This document shows, in pieces, positions 17,089 to 27,963 of a stretch of DNA of 64,000 bases. Below the pieces are notes generated by a model that was not told the origin of the DNA, made no database searches, and saw only the letters and a program-made list of their open reading frames with translations. The position numbers and the translations under genes are program-made. This DNA comes from Thermostichus lividus PCC 6715. Its GTDB lineage: Bacteria > Cyanobacteriota > Cyanobacteriia > Thermosynechococcales > Thermosynechococcaceae. Location: assembly GCF_002754935.1 (NCBI RefSeq), contig NZ_CP018092.1:2462501-2526500 (forward strand), given 5' to 3'. Numbering within the stretch: position 1 is the first letter of the stretch; each line of letters opens with the position of its first letter.

Positions 17089-17694
17089 ATGTTTAGCTGG
17101 TGGGATGAGTTGTTGAGCAGTATTGAAGCGGGGATAAAGGCGGGGATTGAGTCTGGCTTACAGTCCATTGCCGACACCCTTGCCCCATTGCTGCAAGTGC
17201 CAGAGCCAGCGGCACCCTTTCAGCGGGTGGCGCTCTTTCGCCCAGGGATTGACCACCCCATTAGTGGCGCTGGGTTGAAAACCGAGGGGGCAGCATGGCG
17301 GATTGAGTCCCATTGGCCGCAGACGGTGCCCCTCTTTGAAATGCCTGAAGCCCATCTTTGGTTAGAGGTGCCTTCGGCGCAGGCAGGCGATCAATTGTTG
17401 CTGTGTCGAGCGTTGGTTAAAACGGCAGCGTTGACGGAGGGGGCGCAGTTGTTTCTCAGTCGTGCCCAAACCTTTGGCTGGACCTTTTCGCGTACTGTGT
17501 CCCTTGAAGGCGATCGCGACTGGCATATTTGTGAAGTGCCGTTTCATCTTAAACCAGACCCCCAGACGCCGGGCTTTATTAAAATTGGTGTGGAATTTAT
17601 GGGGCGCGGGGTGATTTGGCTGCGGGATATTGAACTGCTCCATGCCCCTGCTAAGCTCACGCCAATCACTGATGTGATGGACAGACTGCTGTGA
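17089..17694 (+). CDS. Unknown protein translationally coupled between purS and purQ
   Basis: The protein is about 201 residues from ATG 17089. The N-terminus is an amphipathic helical stretch (WWDELLSSIEAGIKAGIESG). The rest is beta-rich and Trp-rich (AHLWLEVP, WTFSRTVSLEGDRDWHICEV, MGRGVIWLRDIELL), like a carbohydrate-binding-module type sandwich. I do not recognise a named family. It begins eight bases after purS and its stop overlaps the purQ GTG (GTGA), so it must be translated with the FGAM synthase subunits. A role in purine synthesis or in holding the complex is inference only. Confidence 0.7.
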   Translation: MFSWWDELLSSIEAGIKAGIESGLQSIADTLAPLLQVPEPAAPFQRVALFRPGIDHPISGAGLKTEGAAWRIESHWPQTVPLFEMPEAHLWLEVPSAQAGDQLLLCRALVKTAALTEGAQLFLSRAQTFGWTFSRTVSLEGDRDWHICEVPFHLKPDPQTPGFIKIGVEFMGRGVIWLRDIELLHAPAKLTPITDVMDRLL

Positions 17695-18403
17695 GAGATC
17701 AGTTGCGGGTTGGTATTGTTGTGTTTCCAGGCTCTAATTGCGATCGCGATGTGGCCTACGTCACTGGCGACGTGTTGGGTTGGCCCACTCAGTTACTGTG
17801 GCACGAAGAAACCCACATAGCAGACTACGACTTAATTGTGCTACCGGGGGGTTTAGTTTTGGCGATTATCTGCGCTGCGGGGCGATCGCCCGCTTTTCAC
17901 CCATCATGGCAGCAGTGCAGTCTCATGCAGCGGCGGGTAAATGGGTACTGGGAATCTGCAATGGCTTTCAAATTCTAACCGAGGCCAAGCTACTACCGGG
18001 GGCACTGGTACGCAACCGCGATTTACACTTCATTTGCGATCGCGTTTATCTGCGTCTTGAGGCTAAGCACCGACCTTGGTTGCAAGGCTATGGCGACAGG
18101 GACGTCATCCAGTTGCCTATTGCCCACGGGGAAGGGTGCTACTATGCTGACCCCGATACACTGACAGAACTCGAAGTCAATCAGCAAATCCTCTTTCGCT
18201 ACGCCAATGCCAACGGTGAGGTCACCGCAGCCAGTAACCCCAACGGATCGCTGAATAATATTGCTGGCATTTGCAATCGGGCGGGGAATGTAGTTGGTAT
18301 GATGCCTCACCCAGAGCGGGCAGCGGATCCGAGCCTCAACCATTCGCCCAGTCGGCATACCGTAGATGGCCTGCAACTGTTTAAGTCCTTGTTAGGCTGC
18401 TAG
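17691..18403 (+). CDS. purQ: Phosphoribosylformylglycinamidine synthase subunit PurQ (one-base frameshift)
   Basis: PurQ is the class I glutaminase subunit that supplies ammonia to PurL. The first frame reads [18 protein letters not shown]... to IVLPGG and fails after the six-G run at 17846-17851. The other frame continues [17 protein letters not shown]. One extra G restores a normal protein of about 237 residues. The nucleophile Cys is in GICNGFQIL, and the His/Glu pair is in MMPHPERA. The start GTG overlaps the upstream stop. It is an essential biosynthetic gene with a homopolymer break, so probably a sequence error. Confidence 0.92.
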
Positions 18404-18516
18404 AGGTGATTCTCACCAGATACTTGGGTATGGCCACCACTGGCGATCCTGTGTTCACAGATTTCCCAGATCAACTGCGTCCCAAGCAGCAAAGGAGCTA
18501 ACCAAGGGAAAACGCG

Positions 18517-18942
18517 ATGACCCTGCACCACGTATCCATTCGCACCGCTGATATTCACCGGGCGATCGCCTTCTACGAATGTTTAGGCTTCGAGATGGAC
18601 ACTCGCTTTACCACCGGCTATACTCTAGCCTGCTGGCTCAAGGGCTGGGGCACTCGCGTGGAACTCTTACAGGTACCAGAGCCGCACACCGCCCCTGATG
18701 CCTTTGCAGACGAGCACTATGTTGGCTACTATCATCTCTCCTTTGATCTGAGTGATCATCAGGAACCCCTAGATACGTGGCTCAGCCACCTAGAGGCGAC
18801 CTTAACAACCCACAATCTTCCCTTTCAACTGCTCCTCAAACCCACCCAGCAGATTATTGGCACCTCCTTGTATCACATTGCCTTCCTGCGCGACTGCGAT
18901 GGCCTGCCCCTTGAATTTCTGCAACGCCTTGGTACTTTCTAA
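18517..18942 (+). CDS. VOC (glyoxalase/bleomycin-resistance) family protein
   Basis: The 141-residue protein has one vicinal-oxygen-chelate domain. It opens MTLHHVSIRTADIHRAIAFY with the first metal-type His, has YYHLSFDLSD in the middle, and ends with HIAFLRDCDGLPLEFLQ with the second His/Glu pair. Members include lactoylglutathione lyase and dioxygenases, so the substrate is not evident. It stands alone, about 110 bases after purQ. Confidence 0.85.
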   Translation: MTLHHVSIRTADIHRAIAFYECLGFEMDTRFTTGYTLACWLKGWGTRVELLQVPEPHTAPDAFADEHYVGYYHLSFDLSDHQEPLDTWLSHLEATLTTHNLPFQLLLKPTQQIIGTSLYHIAFLRDCDGLPLEFLQRLGTF

Positions 18943-19051
18943 CTGACCCGATCTGTACCGTGCCCTGCGACTCGCTAGGTGGACACGACCGGTACTGAAA
19001 GGGGAGCTGCCGCTGCTGCACTTGACTGTGATGCCACAGTACAATGACTCT

Positions 19052-22000
19052 ATGGCTGTTTTGCACGGAACGTGGCTCGGAACCCTCGCGCCACAATTCT
19101 TTTTATGGGCTGAAGAGTGGCAACCCTTGGCGCGCGTTACCACACCGCTGCAGATGGATAGCGTGCCAGTGTACCCCTACAATGCTCCTCTGACCCAGCC
19201 TCCCCTAAGCCATGCCACCCCTACCACGGTTACGTTTGGGTTGCCAACCCGCGTCTATGAGCATGTGCTAGTGCCGCCCCCCCTCAGCGAGGCAAATGGA
19301 GACCCCCTCTGCTTATGGCAGATTCATGGCTGGGCGATCGCCCCTGCCCACCTGCTGAGCCACCTTCACCAATTGGCAACGTCTCCCCCAGCGGGGCTGA
19401 TGCTTGGGGATGATTTACGCTTCTGGAGCCATGTGGGGCGCTGGCTCTTGGATTTAATTGTGCGCGGCCAATACCTGCCCACGGTAACAGGCTGGCGCGT
19501 ACTCTTGACCCACCATGGCGATCGCCAACGTTTCCGTCAGTTCTGTCAGCAGATGCCGGATCTCTGCCGCTGCTACCAAGCCGAGGGAACTGCCCTACGC
19601 CTTCCTGACACTGCTGGTGAGCTGCTGAGAGATTTCTTGGAGCATAGCTTAAGGGGCTACCTGCAACAGGTATTTGCTTCCCTTGAGTTACCTAAAGTGG
19701 GCTTAGCCAAAGACCACTACCGCTGGCTAACCGGTCTAAAAACGGGCACCCCCACTGACCTAGAACCAAGCCTCATCGAACGGCTCCACCGCTGGCAAGA
19801 GCCTTATCGTGAACTGTTGAGTCTGGAGCCGCAGTGGCGGCTGGCCTTGCAACTGCTGCCCCCAGACCAACCCCAAGGAGCATGGCAACTCACCTTTGGC
19901 CTCCAGAGCGAAGGGGAAACCGAGACCATGCTAGCCGCAGCGGAGATTTGGCAGTGCCACCATGATTCCCTCATCTATCGGGATCAGGTACTCCCTCACC
20001 CGCAAGAAACCCTGCTGCGGGGGCTTGGCTTGGCCTCCCGCGTCTATCCCCCCATCGAGCGCAGCTTACTGGAGCCGCGGCCAGTTCACTTGACCCTGCA
20101 AACTGTTGAGGTGTACGCCCTGCTACAGCACCACATGCATCGCCTTGAGCAACAGGGAATTGCCGTCATTCTGCCAGAAAGCTTGCGGCGCAACAGTACT
20201 CACCATCGCTTAGGCTTGCGTATTGCCGCTGATTTACCCTCAACCCCCTCAACGGGAGTTGGCTTAGATAGCCTCATGCACTTTAAGTGGCAGTTGCAGT
20301 TAGGACAGCACCGCCTCTCAGAGACTGATTTTGAGCAACTTCTGCGTCAAGACATCCCCTTAGTGTATCTCAATGGCGAGTGGGTGCTGCTGCGGCCACA
20401 GGAGATCAAGGCAGCTCAGGACTTTCTTCAGTCCCAAAGCCAACACCGCCACCTCTCCTTAGCCGATACCCTGCGGATTGCCACCGGCGATACCGTCACC
20501 GTCGCTAAGCTGCCCATTTTGGGGCTAACTGCTAACGATGCCCTGCAAGCCCTGCTGGATGCCCTCACCGGCAAGCAAACGCTTGAGCCAGTACCAACCC
20601 CAAAAGAGTTTGTGGGAACATTGCGCCCTTACCAAGCGCGGGGGGTAGCATGGCTGAGTTTTTTGGAACGCTGGCGATTGGGTGCCTGTTTGGCGGATGA
20701 CATGGGGCTGGGCAAAACCATTCAACTGCTGGCGTTTTTGCTCCACCTCAAGGCGAGCGATCGCCCCTTTGCGCCAACGCTGTTAATCTGCCCTACATCG
20801 GTCTTGGGGAACTGGCTACGGGAAGCACAGCGATTTGCGCCAACGTTGCGCACCTACGTTTACCACGGTAGCGATCGCCCCAAAGGGAAGGCATTTGTGC
20901 AGCAGGTGAAGACCCATGATCTCATTCTCACCAGTTACGCCCTGCTGCAGCGAGATCTCACCACCCTCAAACAGGTGGCGTGGCAGCACTTAGTTCTAGA
21001 TGAAGCCCAAAACATCAAGAACGTGAATACCCAACAATCCCAAGCCGCTCGCGCCCTCGCCGCCCAGTTTCGCATTGCCCTGACCGGCACCCCCCTTGAA
21101 AACCGCCTGAGTGAACTCTGGTCGATCATGGATTTTCTGCATCCGGGATACCTAGGCAGTCGTGCCTACTTTCAGCATCGCTATGCCCGCCCCATCGAAC
21201 GCTATGGCGACACCACCTCCCTCAATGCCCTGCGCACCTACGTCCAACCCTTTATTTTGCGCCGCCTGAAAACCGATCGCAGCATCATCCAAGACCTCCC
21301 CGAAAAGCAGGAGATGTTGGTATATTGCGGCCTCACCCCTGAGCAGGTTGCCCTTTACAGTAGCGTTGTGGAGCAGTCCCTTGCCGATATTGCAACGAGC
21401 GACGGCATCCAACGCCGTGGCACTATCTTAGCTACCCTGACTAAGCTAAAACAAATCTGTAACCATCCGGCGCAGTTCCTCAAACAGCAGGATTATGGGG
21501 CGCACCGCTCCGGTAAGTTGCAACGCCTCACTGAAATGCTGCAAGAACTCCAAGAAGTGGGCGATCGCTCACTGGTCTTCACCCAGTTTGCCGAACTAGG
21601 CAAGCATCTCAAGCGCTATCTAGAAGAGGCGCTTCAGCAAGAAGTTCTTTTTCTTTCGGGGCAAACCCCCAAAGCCCAGCGGGAAGTGATGGTGGATCGC
21701 TTTCAGCACGATCCGCAAGCGCCGAGTGTATTTATTCTATCCTTAAAAGCTGGTGGGGTCGGGCTAAATTTAACCCGCGCCAATCATGTCTTTCACTACG
21801 ATCGCTGGTGGAACCCCGCCGTTGAAAACCAAGCCAGCGATCGCGCCTTTCGCATCGGCCAACAGCGGAATGTCCAAATCCATAAATTTATCTGTAGCGG
21901 CACCCTCGAAGAGAAAATCCACGAACAAATTGAGCGCAAAAAGACGTTAGCAGAGATGATCGTTGGCACTGGTGAACAATGGCTGACAGAACTCAGCCTT

Positions 22001-22060
22001 GATCAGCTGCGGGAGCTGCTAACCCTTGACCGCCAGCGAGTCATGTCCATTGAAACCTGA
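19052..22060 (+). CDS. SNF2-family DEAD/DEAH helicase-like ATPase
   Basis: The protein is about 1000 residues. The N-terminal half is the bacterial SNF2-associated region. The C-terminal half holds the motor: Walker A DDMGLGKTIQ, motif II DEAQ in LVLDEAQNIKN, motif III ALTGTPLENRLSELW, and late motifs GGVGLNLTRANHVFHYD and SDRAFRIGQ. Such proteins translocate on duplex DNA to remodel protein-DNA complexes or RNA polymerase. I start at ATG 19052 (MAVLHGTWLG). TTG 19022 and ATG 19031 are alternatives. It is co-directional with the DUF3727 gene. Confidence 0.92.
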   Translation: MAVLHGTWLGTLAPQFFLWAEEWQPLARVTTPLQMDSVPVYPYNAPLTQPPLSHATPTTVTFGLPTRVYEHVLVPPPLSEANGDPLCLWQIHGWAIAPAHLLSHLHQLATSPPAGLMLGDDLRFWSHVGRWLLDLIVRGQYLPTVTGWRVLLTHHGDRQRFRQFCQQMPDLCRCYQAEGTALRLPDTAGELLRDFLEHSLRGYLQQVFASLELPKVGLAKDHYRWLTGLKTGTPTDLEPSLIERLHRWQEPYRELLSLEPQWRLALQLLPPDQPQGAWQLTFGLQSEGETETMLAAAEIWQCHHDSLIYRDQVLPHPQETLLRGLGLASRVYPPIERSLLEPRPVHLTLQTVEVYALLQHHMHRLEQQGIAVILPESLRRNSTHHRLGLRIAADLPSTPSTGVGLDSLMHFKWQLQLGQHRLSETDFEQLLRQDIPLVYLNGEWVLLRPQEIKAAQDFLQSQSQHRHLSLADTLRIATGDTVTVAKLPILGLTANDALQALLDALTGKQTLEPVPTPKEFVGTLRPYQARGVAWLSFLERWRLGACLADDMGLGKTIQLLAFLLHLKASDRPFAPTLLICPTSVLGNWLREAQRFAPTLRTYVYHGSDRPKGKAFVQQVKTHDLILTSYALLQRDLTTLKQVAWQHLVLDEAQNIKNVNTQQSQAARALAAQFRIALTGTPLENRLSELWSIMDFLHPGYLGSRAYFQHRYARPIERYGDTTSLNALRTYVQPFILRRLKTDRSIIQDLPEKQEMLVYCGLTPEQVALYSSVVEQSLADIATSDGIQRRGTILATLTKLKQICNHPAQFLKQQDYGAHRSGKLQRLTEMLQELQEVGDRSLVFTQFAELGKHLKRYLEEALQQEVLFLSGQTPKAQREVMVDRFQHDPQAPSVFILSLKAGGVGLNLTRANHVFHYDRWWNPAVENQASDRAFRIGQQRNVQIHKFICSGTLEEKIHEQIERKKTLAEMIVGTGEQWLTELSLDQLRELLTLDRQRVMSIET

Positions 22061-22191
22061 GCCAAGTAGCGAACTATCGAGACCTTGCGACTGCAACTGC
22101 TGCCACAGAGATTACCCCACTGCGACCACCTGCATGGTATGCTCCATTGCCATAGGGAGTCTTTAATCGTAGTTGTTTCGACCGGAGTCGC

Positions 22192-22815
22192 ATGGGTTCC
22201 AACTATCAAAACCGATACAACAGTGATGAGCAGCCTTGGGAAGAGGACGACTTCGATCGCGAACTAGAGCAAATCCGGCTCTACGATGAGCAAGGGCGGT
22301 TCCTAAATTGCTACATTGAGTTTCGTTTGACGGTGCAAGACGAAGTCTATGCCCTGCTGCGTCCGGTGGACTATCCCGTAGAAATTTTTGCTGTCATTGC
22401 CGAAGCGGATGACGAAGAAACCCTCGTCCCCCTCGATGAGGAGGAAATTGACCAAGTCTTTGATACCGCCCGAGCCATCCTTGAGGAGCAAAATCTCACC
22501 CTCAAACGTACCGCCCTGACCCTCACCGTGGCGGGGGATCTCCCCGATCTAGATGAAGAGGACATTCTCAGCGTTGAAGTAGACGCCGAAGACGATGTCA
22601 CTATCGAGGAATATCAGCCCCTTGGCAGCAGCTTCTTTTCTGGGGTGCGTGAGTATAGTGTTTACACACCCCTCAGTCCAACCCTGTATGTCGCACGGTT
22701 AGTCCCAGGCAAAGAGCCAGAATTACTCTCTCCTCAAGATTTTCAACATTTGCAGCCACTCTTAGAGGAGCACCTAGTCAGTCACTTTATTGAGACTGAG
22801 GACTGGGATGATTAG
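22192..22815 (+). CDS. DUF3727 family acidic protein
   Basis: The 207-residue strongly acidic protein carries the DUF1292-like N-terminal module (IRLYDEQGRFLNCYIEF) and the DUF3727 region (about 60-200), found in cyanobacteria and plastids. Acid clusters (EADDEETLVPLDEEEID, DLDEEDILSVEVDAEDD) dominate. Function is not established. Its stop overlaps the convergent decarboxylase by four bases. Confidence 0.82.
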   Translation: MGSNYQNRYNSDEQPWEEDDFDRELEQIRLYDEQGRFLNCYIEFRLTVQDEVYALLRPVDYPVEIFAVIAEADDEETLVPLDEEEIDQVFDTARAILEEQNLTLKRTALTLTVAGDLPDLDEEDILSVEVDAEDDVTIEEYQPLGSSFFSGVREYSVYTPLSPTLYVARLVPGKEPELLSPQDFQHLQPLLEEHLVSHFIETEDWDD

Positions 22816-24218
22816 GTGTCTGCTGGGGTCACAATCGTGATCTGATTCAACTGCGGATCCGTCGCGCCGATAATGGTGCCCCCCATGGCCTGTACCTGTT
22901 GTAGTTCAGCGACGGCAGCAGCGGTAATGACTTCCCCGGCGATGATGGTGGGAATGCCGGGCGGGTAGGGGGCAATGGTTTCAGCGCTAATGTGATCAAT
23001 GGCGGCTGCTAGGGGCACCACTTGGCGCTGGCTAAAGTACGTGGTACGCGGCGAAAGGGCTGGTGAAGAGACCGCAGGCAACGGCGGCACTGCTATAGGC
23101 GGTAGCGACTGTACCGGCTGATAGGTCTGGTGAATGACCCACAAGCGCTCCGCCAAGGTTCTTAACATCTGCGCTGTGGTTCCCAAGCCTACGCAAAAGG
23201 TGAGCGATCGCCCACTGGGGAGTTCGGCAATGATGTCGGGTTGCAGTTGCGCCTCTAGATCAGCCCCCGTAAGACCCAACGGCCATGTGCCAAGGGTTAA
23301 ACGCAGTGGGTCTTGGGGGATATCTAGCCGCTCTAGGCGGGGTAAGGGACTCTCAAACGCTGCAACCCATTGCAGGAGGCGATCGTAGATCTCGTAGCCT
23401 TGGTGAACCATTTGCCAGGCTGCCGCCTCTAAGGCACTCAAGAGCCAATAACTGGGGCTAGTGGTTTGGACAAGGGTCACGGCGTGGCTGACGCGTTCTG
23501 GTGCAACTCGCGTGCCTTGCAGGTGGAGCACCGCGGTTTGGGTGAGGGTGCCCAAGGTTTTATGCCACGACTGGATCACCAGATCAGCACCGGCGGCCAA
23601 GGCCGTGCTGGGAAAGCGCGGATGAAAGGCAAAATGACTGCCGTGGGCTTCATCGACAATGAGGGTCAGTCCCCGCTCATGAACGTGTTGGGCAATGGCC
23701 GCTAACGGAGAACACAGACCCTCGTAGGTTGGGCTGACAAGGACGACGGCTTTTGCGGTGGGATAGGCGGCTACCGCATTAACGACCGTTGCCAACGACA
23801 CAGGTTCGGGAATGCCCCACAGCGAGTCCACGGCCACCCCCAAATATACGGGCTGAGCACCCGTTAGGATCAACCCAGAAATCACAGAGTGGTGAACATT
23901 GCGACCCACCAGCACCACATCCTTAGGCTCTAGGGTTGCCAACAGGGCAGCTAAGACCCCGGTAGTGGCACCATTCACTAAGCACCATGCGCGATCGCTC
24001 CCTGCTGCTGCGGCAATGGCAGCTTGAAGGTCGGCAAGCGCACCGGTGGGTGCAGCTAAATTGTCGAGACCCGGGATCTCGCTTAAATCCTGCGCTAGGG
24101 CAGTGCCCCACAGTGCCCGTAAAGGAGCTGCCATGCCTCGACCCCGCTGATGACCGGGGGTATGAAACGGGCAGGAGTGCTGTTGCTGCACTAGGATATC
24201 CAAGAGAGGATGAGTCAT
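22812..24218 (-). CDS. PLP-dependent Orn/Lys/Arg decarboxylase family protein
   Basis: The 468-residue fold-type I PLP enzyme opens CPFHTPGHQRGRGM, the family's N-terminal signature. It carries the cofactor Asp/His block LIVDEAHGSHFAF and the Schiff-base Lys in QSWHKTLGTLTQTA. The C-terminal segment contains the family's APYPPGIPTI motif. It lacks the N-terminal wing domain of E. coli inducible decarboxylases, as is usual in cyanobacterial and Bacillus SpeA-type enzymes. Likely substrates are arginine or lysine for polyamine formation, but which one cannot be told. It is divergent from the tRNA-Pro gene. Confidence 0.9.
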   Translation of the reverse strand: MTHPLLDILVQQQHSCPFHTPGHQRGRGMAAPLRALWGTALAQDLSEIPGLDNLAAPTGALADLQAAIAAAAGSDRAWCLVNGATTGVLAALLATLEPKDVVLVGRNVHHSVISGLILTGAQPVYLGVAVDSLWGIPEPVSLATVVNAVAAYPTAKAVVLVSPTYEGLCSPLAAIAQHVHERGLTLIVDEAHGSHFAFHPRFPSTALAAGADLVIQSWHKTLGTLTQTAVLHLQGTRVAPERVSHAVTLVQTTSPSYWLLSALEAAAWQMVHQGYEIYDRLLQWVAAFESPLPRLERLDIPQDPLRLTLGTWPLGLTGADLEAQLQPDIIAELPSGRSLTFCVGLGTTAQMLRTLAERLWVIHQTYQPVQSLPPIAVPPLPAVSSPALSPRTTYFSQRQVVPLAAAIDHISAETIAPYPPGIPTIIAGEVITAAAVAELQQVQAMGGTIIGATDPQLNQITIVTPADT

Positions 24219-24276
24219 AGGGCGATCGCGATGGCTTTCAGAAGCGTCGCCTGCAATGTTATCTTAGGTAAGTTAT

Positions 24277-24350
<74 letters not shown>

Positions 24351-24406
24351 TTGGCTAGGAAGCCACCTATTTCTAGGGGTTGCGAGGATTCTTAAACTGA
24401 GTATCT

Positions 24407-25051
24407 ATGGCAACTATCCTCCGCACTTGGAGCTATCAGTTTCCGTGGCTCTACGACACCATTAGCAGCATTGCCGCTGTTGCTGTGGGGGGGCGCGATC
24501 GCCTCCATCGTCTGGCATGGCAAGGCTTAGAGCTACCCCGCAGTGCGGTGGTGTTGGATTTGTGTTGCGCCCATGGCATTGTCACTGAGTCCTTAACCGC
24601 TGCCTTTGATCAGGTCACTGGCCTAGATGCCTCCCCGAAGGCGATCGCCCGGGCACGACAACGAGTGCCCCAAGCCACCTACGTTGAAGCCTTTGCTGAG
24701 GCCATGCCCTTTGCCGCCGAGACCTTTGATCTGGTGCACACCAGTATGGCCTTACACGAAATGCAACCCCAACAACTCACCGCCATTGTGGCGGAGGTGT
24801 GGCGGGTACTGAAGCCCGGTGGCTGGTTTGCCCTGATTGACTTTCACCGCCCCCACATCCCGCTGTTTTGGCCAGGGCTGGCGCTATTTTTCTGGCTCTT
24901 TGAAACGGAAACCGCATGGCAGCTCTTGGACACCGACTTAGCAGAGGTACTGCACGCGCAAGGGTTTGAACTCGCACAGCAGGACTACCGCTTAGGGCGA
25001 AGCTTGCAAATTATCCACGCCCGCAAACCTGTTTTGGCCGTCAGCCATTAA
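24407..25051 (+). CDS. Class I SAM-dependent methyltransferase (UbiE/MenG-like)
   Basis: The 214-residue Rossmann methyltransferase has motif I as VLDLCCAHGIVTESL, then VTGLDASPKAIARAR, and motif IV/post-I at FDLVHTSMALHEM. A hydrophobic C-terminal loop (PLFWPGLALFFWLF) suggests a membrane-bound or lipid substrate such as a quinone or tocopherol precursor. That is inference. It lies between tRNA-Pro and gcvP on the same strand. Confidence 0.82.
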   Translation: MATILRTWSYQFPWLYDTISSIAAVAVGGRDRLHRLAWQGLELPRSAVVLDLCCAHGIVTESLTAAFDQVTGLDASPKAIARARQRVPQATYVEAFAEAMPFAAETFDLVHTSMALHEMQPQQLTAIVAEVWRVLKPGGWFALIDFHRPHIPLFWPGLALFFWLFETETAWQLLDTDLAEVLHAQGFELAQQDYRLGRSLQIIHARKPVLAVSH

Positions 25052-25087
25052 GATATATGAACAATTGACAGACGCTGTGATGCTTGT

Positions 25088-27954
25088 ATGGTAAGTTCGC
25101 CACCCCACCTGCAAACGCCTTTAGATACCTCTGCTGAGTTTGTGGCTCGGCATATTGGCATTACGCCAGAGGATCTACCCGCCATGCTCAGCACGCTCGG
25201 GTACACCACCCTTGGGGAACTCATCGATGCCGTGATTCCGGCAGATATTCGTTTGGCGCGCCCCTTAGCCCTGCCGGAAGGGTTGAGTGAATCGGCGGCA
25301 CTGGCCAAACTACGGGCGATCGCCCAAGCTAACCAAGTTTGGCGCAGCTACATCGGCATGGGCTATACCAACTGCATCACACCGCCCGTCATTCAGCGCA
25401 ATATTCTTGAAAACCCCGGCTGGTACACCCAGTACACCCCGTACCAAGCAGAAATTGCCCAAGGTCGCCTAGAAGCCCTCCTCAACTATCAAACCCTTGT
25501 TACGGATCTAACCGGCCTAGAGATTGCCAACGCCTCCCTTTTAGACGAAGCGACTGCGGCGGCTGAGGCCATGACCCTCAGTTTTAACGTCTGCCGCCAG
25601 CAGGCGGCACGCCGCTTCTTAGTGGCGCAAGACTGTCACCCCCAAACCCTTGCCGTCTTAGAAACCCGTGCTCAGCCCCTCAATATCGAGATTGTGCCCA
25701 TTGATCCCGCGGCGAGCGATCTGCCTTGGCAAGGAGCGTTTGGCCTGCTGCTCCAGTATCCAGCCACCGATGGCGCGATTCGGGATCCCCGTGCCCTGAT
25801 TGCGGCGGCTCATGCCCACGGCCTACTGGTGACGATGGCCACCGATCTGATGGCACTGACCCTGTTAACCCCACCGGGGGAACTGGGAGCTGACATTGCC
25901 GTAGGTAGCTCTCAACGCCTAGGGGTTCCCTTGGGCTACGGGGGACCCCACGCCGCCTTTTTTGCCACCCGCGATGCCTTCAAGCGGCAGTTACCTGGCC
26001 GGTTGGTAGGGGTCTCCCATGACGCCTTGGGGCAACGCGCCCTGCGGTTGGCATTGCAAACCCGCGAGCAACACATTCGCCGCGAAAAAGCCACCAGTAA
26101 CATCTGTACGGCGCAGGTGCTGTTGGCAATTGTTGCCAGTATGTACGCCGTCTATCATGGGCCAAGGGGCTTACGCCAGATTGCCGAGGGAATTCATCAG
26201 TTGACCCGGCACTTAGCCCAAGGGCTGGAAGATGCAGGGTATCGACTGCGGCACCCTGCCTTTTTTGATACGCTGCGCATTGATCTAGGCAGCCGTTCTG
26301 TAGCCGAGTTGCAACAGCACGCCAAAGCCGCAAAGATTAACCTGCGCTATTTTGCGGATGACAGTGTGGGCATTACCCTAGATGAGACAACCACCGCAAC
26401 CGATGTGGCGGATCTCTTAGCGCTCTTTGCAGCCGTTATCCCCACCACACCGACCTCATCGGCCTTGCCCAAGGAGCTAGAGCGCCAAACCCCCTATCTT
26501 CAGCACCCTGTTTTTCATCAGTACCACAGTGAGCATGGGCTGCTGCGCTACCTCCACCGCCTCCAGGCCAAGGATCTCTCCCTGACAACCTCCATGATTC
26601 CCCTTGGCTCTTGCACCATGAAGCTGAACGCCACAGTGGAAATGGTACCCATTAGCTGGCCAGAGTTTAATCAGCTTCACCCCTTTGCCCCTGCCGAGCA
26701 AGCCCAAGGGTATCAGCGGCTGTTTGCGGATCTCTCGGACATGCTGGCAGAGATTACTGGCTTTGCGGCTATTTCGCTGCAACCGAATGCCGGATCTCAA
26801 GGGGAGTACGCGGGGTTGCTGGTGATTCGCCAGTACCACCATAGCCGAGGTGAGTGCCAACGGGATGTGTGTCTGATTCCCACCTCTGCCCATGGCACCA
26901 ATCCTGCCAGTGCGGTGATGGCGGGGATGCAGGTGGTGGCGGTCAATTGTGATGCCCAGGGCAATATTGATGTGGCGGACTTAGCCCTCAAGGCGGCGCA
27001 ATACCAAGAGCGGCTAGCGGCGCTGATGATTACCTATCCCTCAACCCACGGGGTCTTTGAAACCGAGATTCGCCACATTTGCGAGATCATCCATCGCCAT
27101 GGAGGTCAAGTGTATATGGATGGCGCCAATATGAATGCCCAAGTGGGGTTGTGCCGACCGGCGGATTTTGGTGCCGATGTTTGCCATCTGAATCTCCATA
27201 AAACCTTTTGCATTCCCCATGGTGGCGGCGGTCCCGGCGTGGGACCCATTGGTGTCAAGGCTCACCTTGCGCCCTTTTTACCCACGACTCAACTCTATCC
27301 GCATGAGACGGAAATAGGACCGGTCACCGCAGCACCGTGGGGCAGTGCCAGCATTCTGCCCATCTCGTGGATGTACATTACCCTGATGGGGGGGTGGGGC
27401 TGACCCGCGCCACGGCGATCGCCATTCTTAATGCCAACTATATTGCCAAGCGGCTCGAGCCGTACTATCCGGTGTTGTACAAAGGGGCGCAGGGGCTAGT
27501 GGCGCACGAGTGCATTCTGGATGTGCGGCCTCTAAAAAAATCAGCCGGTATTGAGGTCGAAGATATTGCCAAGCGCTTAATGGACTACGGCTTCCATGCT
27601 CCGACAGTTTCGTGGCCGGTGCCCGGAACCTTGATGATTGAACCAACAGAAAGTGAAACCAAAGCAGAGCTAGACCGCTTCTGTGAGGCGATGATTGCCA
27701 TCCGTGCCGAAATTGCTGAAATTGAAGCGGGTTTAAGCGATCGCCAACATAACCCCCTCAAACAGGCTCCTCACCCTGCCTTGATGGTCTGTAGCGATGA
27801 GTGGCCGTATCCCTACTCGCGACAGGTGGCCGCCTACCCAGCCCCGTGGCTCCGCGAGTATAAATTTTGGCCTGCGGTTGCGCGGATTGATAATGCCTAC
27901 GGCGATCGCCATCTGGTGTGTAGTTGCTCAACCAATCTGTTCGATCAATCGTGA
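25088..27954 (+). CDS. gcvP: Glycine dehydrogenase (decarboxylating), P-protein (one-base frameshift)
   Basis: GcvP is the PLP-dependent P-protein of the glycine cleavage system, needed in photorespiration. The first frame covers about 760 residues including [13 protein letters not shown] and the PLP Lys in [18 protein letters not shown]. It ends at [10 protein letters not shown] after the seven-G run 27388-27394. The next frame continues [20 protein letters not shown] to [17 protein letters not shown]. An eighth G joins them as [10 protein letters not shown], giving a full-length protein of about 955 residues. The break is probably a homopolymer error. Confidence 0.93.
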
Positions 27955-27963
27955 GGAGGCCAC

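Noticed and set aside
1-20000. Strand-skew switch at the candidate origin
   Set aside because: By eye the G/C bias varies gene by gene. It cannot be judged without computing cumulative skew over the chromosome.
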